From Mucilaginibacter roseus (GTDB lineage: Bacteria > Bacteroidota > Bacteroidia > Sphingobacteriales > Sphingobacteriaceae): a stretch of DNA of 64,000 nucleotides. The stretch covers positions 186,001 to 250,000 of the forward strand of contig NZ_JAJPWV010000006.1 in assembly GCF_021215455.1 (NCBI RefSeq). The letters are read 5' to 3'. The translations under genes were made by a program, and so were the position numbers. Shown here one piece after another: positions 61,551 through 64,000 of this stretch (position 1 is the first letter of the stretch; the number at the start of each line of letters is the position of its first letter). The notes beneath the pieces are model-generated. The model saw nothing but the letters and a program-made list of their open reading frames with translations. It had not been told where the DNA came from and did no database searches.

Positions 61551-63029
61551 ATGACCTCAACTTTCATCAGCCACGAATTAAAATCGTTTTGGCGGGCCAA
61601 GAATACCGGTAAAAATATCGCGGTAAGGGTAGTAATGGGCCTGTTAATACTTTATTTGTTAGTATGTATCCTGCTCATAGGCTTCGCACTCGACAAAGTA
61701 CTTGAGGAGATTTACAAAAATCAGGATGTATTGGCACCCTTTTGCGGCATCCTGCTACTCTATTACTTATTTGATTTATTGTTGAGGCTGCAACTGCAGG
61801 AGCTACCCACCCTAAAAGTCCAACCTTATCTGCATCTGCCGGTAAAGCGCAATACCGTGGTTAAGTATTTATCGGCGGTATCCATGCTATCGTTTTTTAA
61901 CCTTTGGCCATACCTGCTGTTTTCATTTTTTATATTCAAGGTTATCGCGCCTGATAGTGGGGTTGCCGCCTTGGCTTTTTTTGTAGCCATAACCGGATTC
62001 ATGGTATTTAATAATTACCTGGCACTTTATATCAAACGCAAATCCAACTTAAACGGCTGGATATTTCTGGCCGTATCGGCAGTGCTTATCCTCATTAACC
62101 TGGGTGATTTTCTGTGGCATATTTATTCCATTAAAGATATTTCATACAGCTTTTTTGGCAGGTTGATGACAACACCGGCGCTGGCGCTGATACCGGTTGC
62201 TTTGGCGGCGGCGATGTTTTATATCAACTTTTTGTTCCTAAAAGCTAACCTTTACCTTGAGGATTTAAACTCCAACAAGGCATCATCCTATAAAAACAGC
62301 ACAGACTACCCGATACTTAACCGCTTTGGCAGCGTAGGCGACCTGGTAGCTAATGAAGTTAAGTTGATCTTTCGCAATAAACGCCCTCGTTCGGCGCTCA
62401 TTATGGGTTTGTTCTTCATGCTGTATGGCTTGTTCTTCTATCCTAACCCGGCGTTCAAAAACAATGAATCGTTCAAGGTATTCGTTGGCATGTTCATGAC
62501 GGGTATTTTCATCATTAACTACGGCCAGTTCATGTTCAGCTGGCAGGCCTCGCACTTTGATGGTATACTGGTGAGCAAGGTTAAATTTACCGATTTTTTA
62601 AAGGCTAAATACCTGCTGTTTACAGGAGTATCTACCGTGGCATTTATCCTTACCATACCATACATATATTTTGGCTGGCGTGTTGTGTTGATCCACTTTG
62701 TAATGTACCTGTGGAACCTTGGTGTAAATACCACCATTATATTATACTTTGCCAACCGCAACCACAGGCGTATTGACCTGAGTAAGGGTGCGTCCTTTAA
62801 CTGGGAAGGCGTTGGCGCTACGCAACTGCTGGTATCTATTCCGTTACTGGTAACGCCGTTTGTACTTTATGCACCGCTAAAATACTTTGTGAATAGCGAT
62901 GTAGCATTGGCAGTGCTTGCTGCCGTTGGTGTTATATGTATCGCATTACGCCCGTTCTGGATTAAAAAACTGGAACAGGACTTTATAGAAAAGAAATTCC
63001 AAATAGCCGAAGGCTTCAGAGCAAAATAA
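61551..63029 (+). CDS. DUF5687 membrane protein, ABC exporter permease
   Basis: 492 residues, about twelve TM helices in two sets (about 25-185 and 270-480). The two halves are joined by a cytoplasmic region with LGFRNKRPRSALI-like sequence (KLIFRNKRPRSALIMGLFF). Matches DUF5687, a Bacteroidota permease family found next to an ABC ATPase. Start ATG 61551. The ATPase gene begins 3 bp after the stop. Cargo unknown. Confidence 0.88.
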   Translation: MTSTFISHELKSFWRAKNTGKNIAVRVVMGLLILYLLVCILLIGFALDKVLEEIYKNQDVLAPFCGILLLYYLFDLLLRLQLQELPTLKVQPYLHLPVKRNTVVKYLSAVSMLSFFNLWPYLLFSFFIFKVIAPDSGVAALAFFVAITGFMVFNNYLALYIKRKSNLNGWIFLAVSAVLILINLGDFLWHIYSIKDISYSFFGRLMTTPALALIPVALAAAMFYINFLFLKANLYLEDLNSNKASSYKNSTDYPILNRFGSVGDLVANEVKLIFRNKRPRSALIMGLFFMLYGLFFYPNPAFKNNESFKVFVGMFMTGIFIINYGQFMFSWQASHFDGILVSKVKFTDFLKAKYLLFTGVSTVAFILTIPYIYFGWRVVLIHFVMYLWNLGVNTTIILYFANRNHRRIDLSKGASFNWEGVGATQLLVSIPLLVTPFVLYAPLKYFVNSDVALAVLAAVGVICIALRPFWIKKLEQDFIEKKFQIAEGFRAK

Positions 63030-63032
63030 ATC

Positions 63033-63740
63033 ATGATTGAAGTAAAAGATATTGTAAAGGTATATGCCGGCAAGGCCGTTGTAAATGTACCTCATCTTGA
63101 AATTAAGGCAGGCGAGAGCATTGGCCTGGTAGGCAATAACGGCGCTGGCAAAACCACGCTGTTCCGCATGGTGCTTGATCTGATCCGTGCAGATAAGGGT
63201 GAGATCCTATCAAAAGGAGAGCCTGTTGCGGGGCACGAAAACTGGAAGAACTATACCGCCGCTTACCTTGATGAAGGCTTTTTGATTGATTACCTGACGC
63301 CTGAAGAATACCTATACTTTATTGGCGGCCTGCACGGGCAGACCAAGGCGCACGTTGACGATTTTTTGACCACGCTTGCGGAGTTTTTTAACGGCGAGAT
63401 ACTGAAACGCGGTAAATACATCCGCGATCTATCCAAAGGTAACCAGGCAAAAGTAGGTATTGCCGCTTGCCTGCTGCAAAAACCGGAGTTGCTGATGCTG
63501 GACGAACCCTTTGCGAATATTGACCCATCTACACAAATCAGGCTGAAAAATATTTTGAAAGAACTGGGCAGCCAGCGTGGGGTTACCACCATTGTATCAA
63601 GCCATGACCTAAACCACATTACGGACGTAAGCGACCGTATTATTTTGATGGAAAAGGGCGTTGTTATAAAAGACATCGCCACCAGTTCGTCAACCCTGGC
63701 TGAACTGGAAGACTATTTCGCGGTGGGCCAAAGTTTATAA
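63033..63740 (+). CDS. ABC transporter ATP-binding protein
   Basis: 235 residues. Walker A GNNGAGKTT (34-42), signature LSKGNQAKVG (in place of LSGGQ), Walker B LLMLDEPF and the H-loop SSHDLN are all present. It powers the DUF5687 permease encoded 3 bp upstream. Drug, bacteriocin or lipid export are possibilities with no evidence in the window. Start ATG at 63033 fits. Confidence 0.94.
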   Translation: MIEVKDIVKVYAGKAVVNVPHLEIKAGESIGLVGNNGAGKTTLFRMVLDLIRADKGEILSKGEPVAGHENWKNYTAAYLDEGFLIDYLTPEEYLYFIGGLHGQTKAHVDDFLTTLAEFFNGEILKRGKYIRDLSKGNQAKVGIAACLLQKPELLMLDEPFANIDPSTQIRLKNILKELGSQRGVTTIVSSHDLNHITDVSDRIILMEKGVVIKDIATSSSTLAELEDYFAVGQSL

Positions 63741-63743
63741 ACG

Positions 63744-64000
63744 ATGTACACAATACGCAAAGCTAACGTAGATGATGCGGCTACCATTGTTCAATTGGCT
63801 AATGACACCTGGTGGCCAACTTATTCGCCTATTTTAGCAAAAGAGCAGATTGAATACATGTTGGGGGTTATTTATGCGCCGGAGGTAATTGAACGGCAGG
63901 TTGAAACAGGCGAACAAACCTTTTTGCTTTTACTGGAGGATGATCAGCCGGTGGGATTTGCCGCTTACTCGCAGCGGGAAGATAACTACGAAGTATACAA
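63744..64000 (+). CDS. GNAT-family N-acetyltransferase, 3'-truncated
   Basis: Opens at ATG 63744, 3 bp after the ABC ATPase stop, and runs off the window end after 85 codons. The first part MYTIRKANVDDAATIVQLAN and the beta4 strand QPVGFAAYSQRED are typical GNAT acetyl-CoA-fold segments. The acetyl-CoA-binding loop lies outside the window. Probably in the same operon as the exporter. Substrate unknown. Confidence 0.85.
   Translation, partial: MYTIRKANVDDAATIVQLANDTWWPTYSPILAKEQIEYMLGVIYAPEVIERQVETGEQTFLLLLEDDQPVGFAAYSQREDNYEVY

Overview
The window reads as chromosomal DNA of a Bacteroidota bacterium, most likely from the Sphingobacteriaceae (Mucilaginibacter/Pedobacter type). This placement is inferred from gene content (DUF5687 exporter, SusC-like motifs, futalosine menaquinone genes, class II ribonucleotide reductase, cyanophycin genes, flexirubin-free carotenoid operon), from general lack of Shine-Dalgarno sequences, and from several promoters of the Bacteroidota type (-7 TAnnTTTG about 20 bp after a -33 TTG). 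There are no rRNA genes, phage, insertion sequences or CRISPR. One tRNA (Asn, GTT) is present. Both ends cut through genes.

Layout. 1-3.2 kb: an SDR/DUF2867 protein, a TIGR01777 epimerase and a class I photolyase in one run. 3.2-8.2 kb: a small membrane protein, murB, an orphan ECF sigma factor and a TonB-dependent siderophore-type receptor with an operator-like dyad around its promoter. 8.3-13.4 kb: rlmI, then a divergent carotenoid locus (crtI against crtB, an unknown secreted protein, a fused lycopene cyclase and a cytochrome b5-like protein). 13.4-19.6 kb: a PfkB kinase, tRNA-Asn, two oxidoreductases, an AraC regulator, a TPR protein and TerC. 19.7-22.1 kb: an ECF sigma, a one-TM protein and a secreted repeat protein, co-transcribed. 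22.2-23.4 kb: nicotinamide riboside kinase plus PnuC. 23.4-23.9 kb: a gene-free stretch ending in an orphan terminator, a possible small RNA. 23.9-28.9 kb: a TlpA-like lipoprotein, mqnD, mqnB, queD, folE and fabD. 28.9-36.3 kb: a very large NtrY-like histidine kinase, a coiled-coil protein, a GH10-like hydrolase and a DUF1835 protein. 36.3-38.9 kb: an M56/TonB/plug fusion with its BlaI repressor and a secreted unknown; two matching 16-bp dyads cover their promoter. 39-43.2 kb: a beta-CASP hydrolase, an M28 peptidase and a thioredoxin. 43.2-46.9 kb: nrdJ with two inverted DnaA-box-like sites upstream. 47-53 kb: a HGSNAT-like acyltransferase divergent from anmK, a glycolipid-binding-fold protein, a tail-specific protease and a secreted unknown. 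53-58 kb: isoaspartyl peptidase, cyanophycinase and cyanophycin synthetase, a complete cyanophycin make-and-break module. 58-64 kb: a repeat-rich gap, an AlkA-type glycosylase, a lipoprotein, rarA, a DUF5687/ABC exporter pair and a truncated GNAT gene.

How genes work together. crtB and crtI make lycopene and the fused cyclase should close its rings. folE and queD are adjacent and would feed 7-deazaguanine synthesis as well as folate. mqnB and mqnD act in futalosine-route menaquinone synthesis. CphA stores nitrogen as Asp-Arg polymer, CphB cuts it to dipeptide and the isoaspartyl peptidase would finish it.

The intergenic DNA is littered with short dispersed inverted repeats, and repeat-like sequence also appears in-frame inside mqnB, mqnD and anmK. 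No convincing wholly new multi-gene system stands out; the strongest new leads are regulatory sites, repeat-in-gene events and two candidate structured RNAs.
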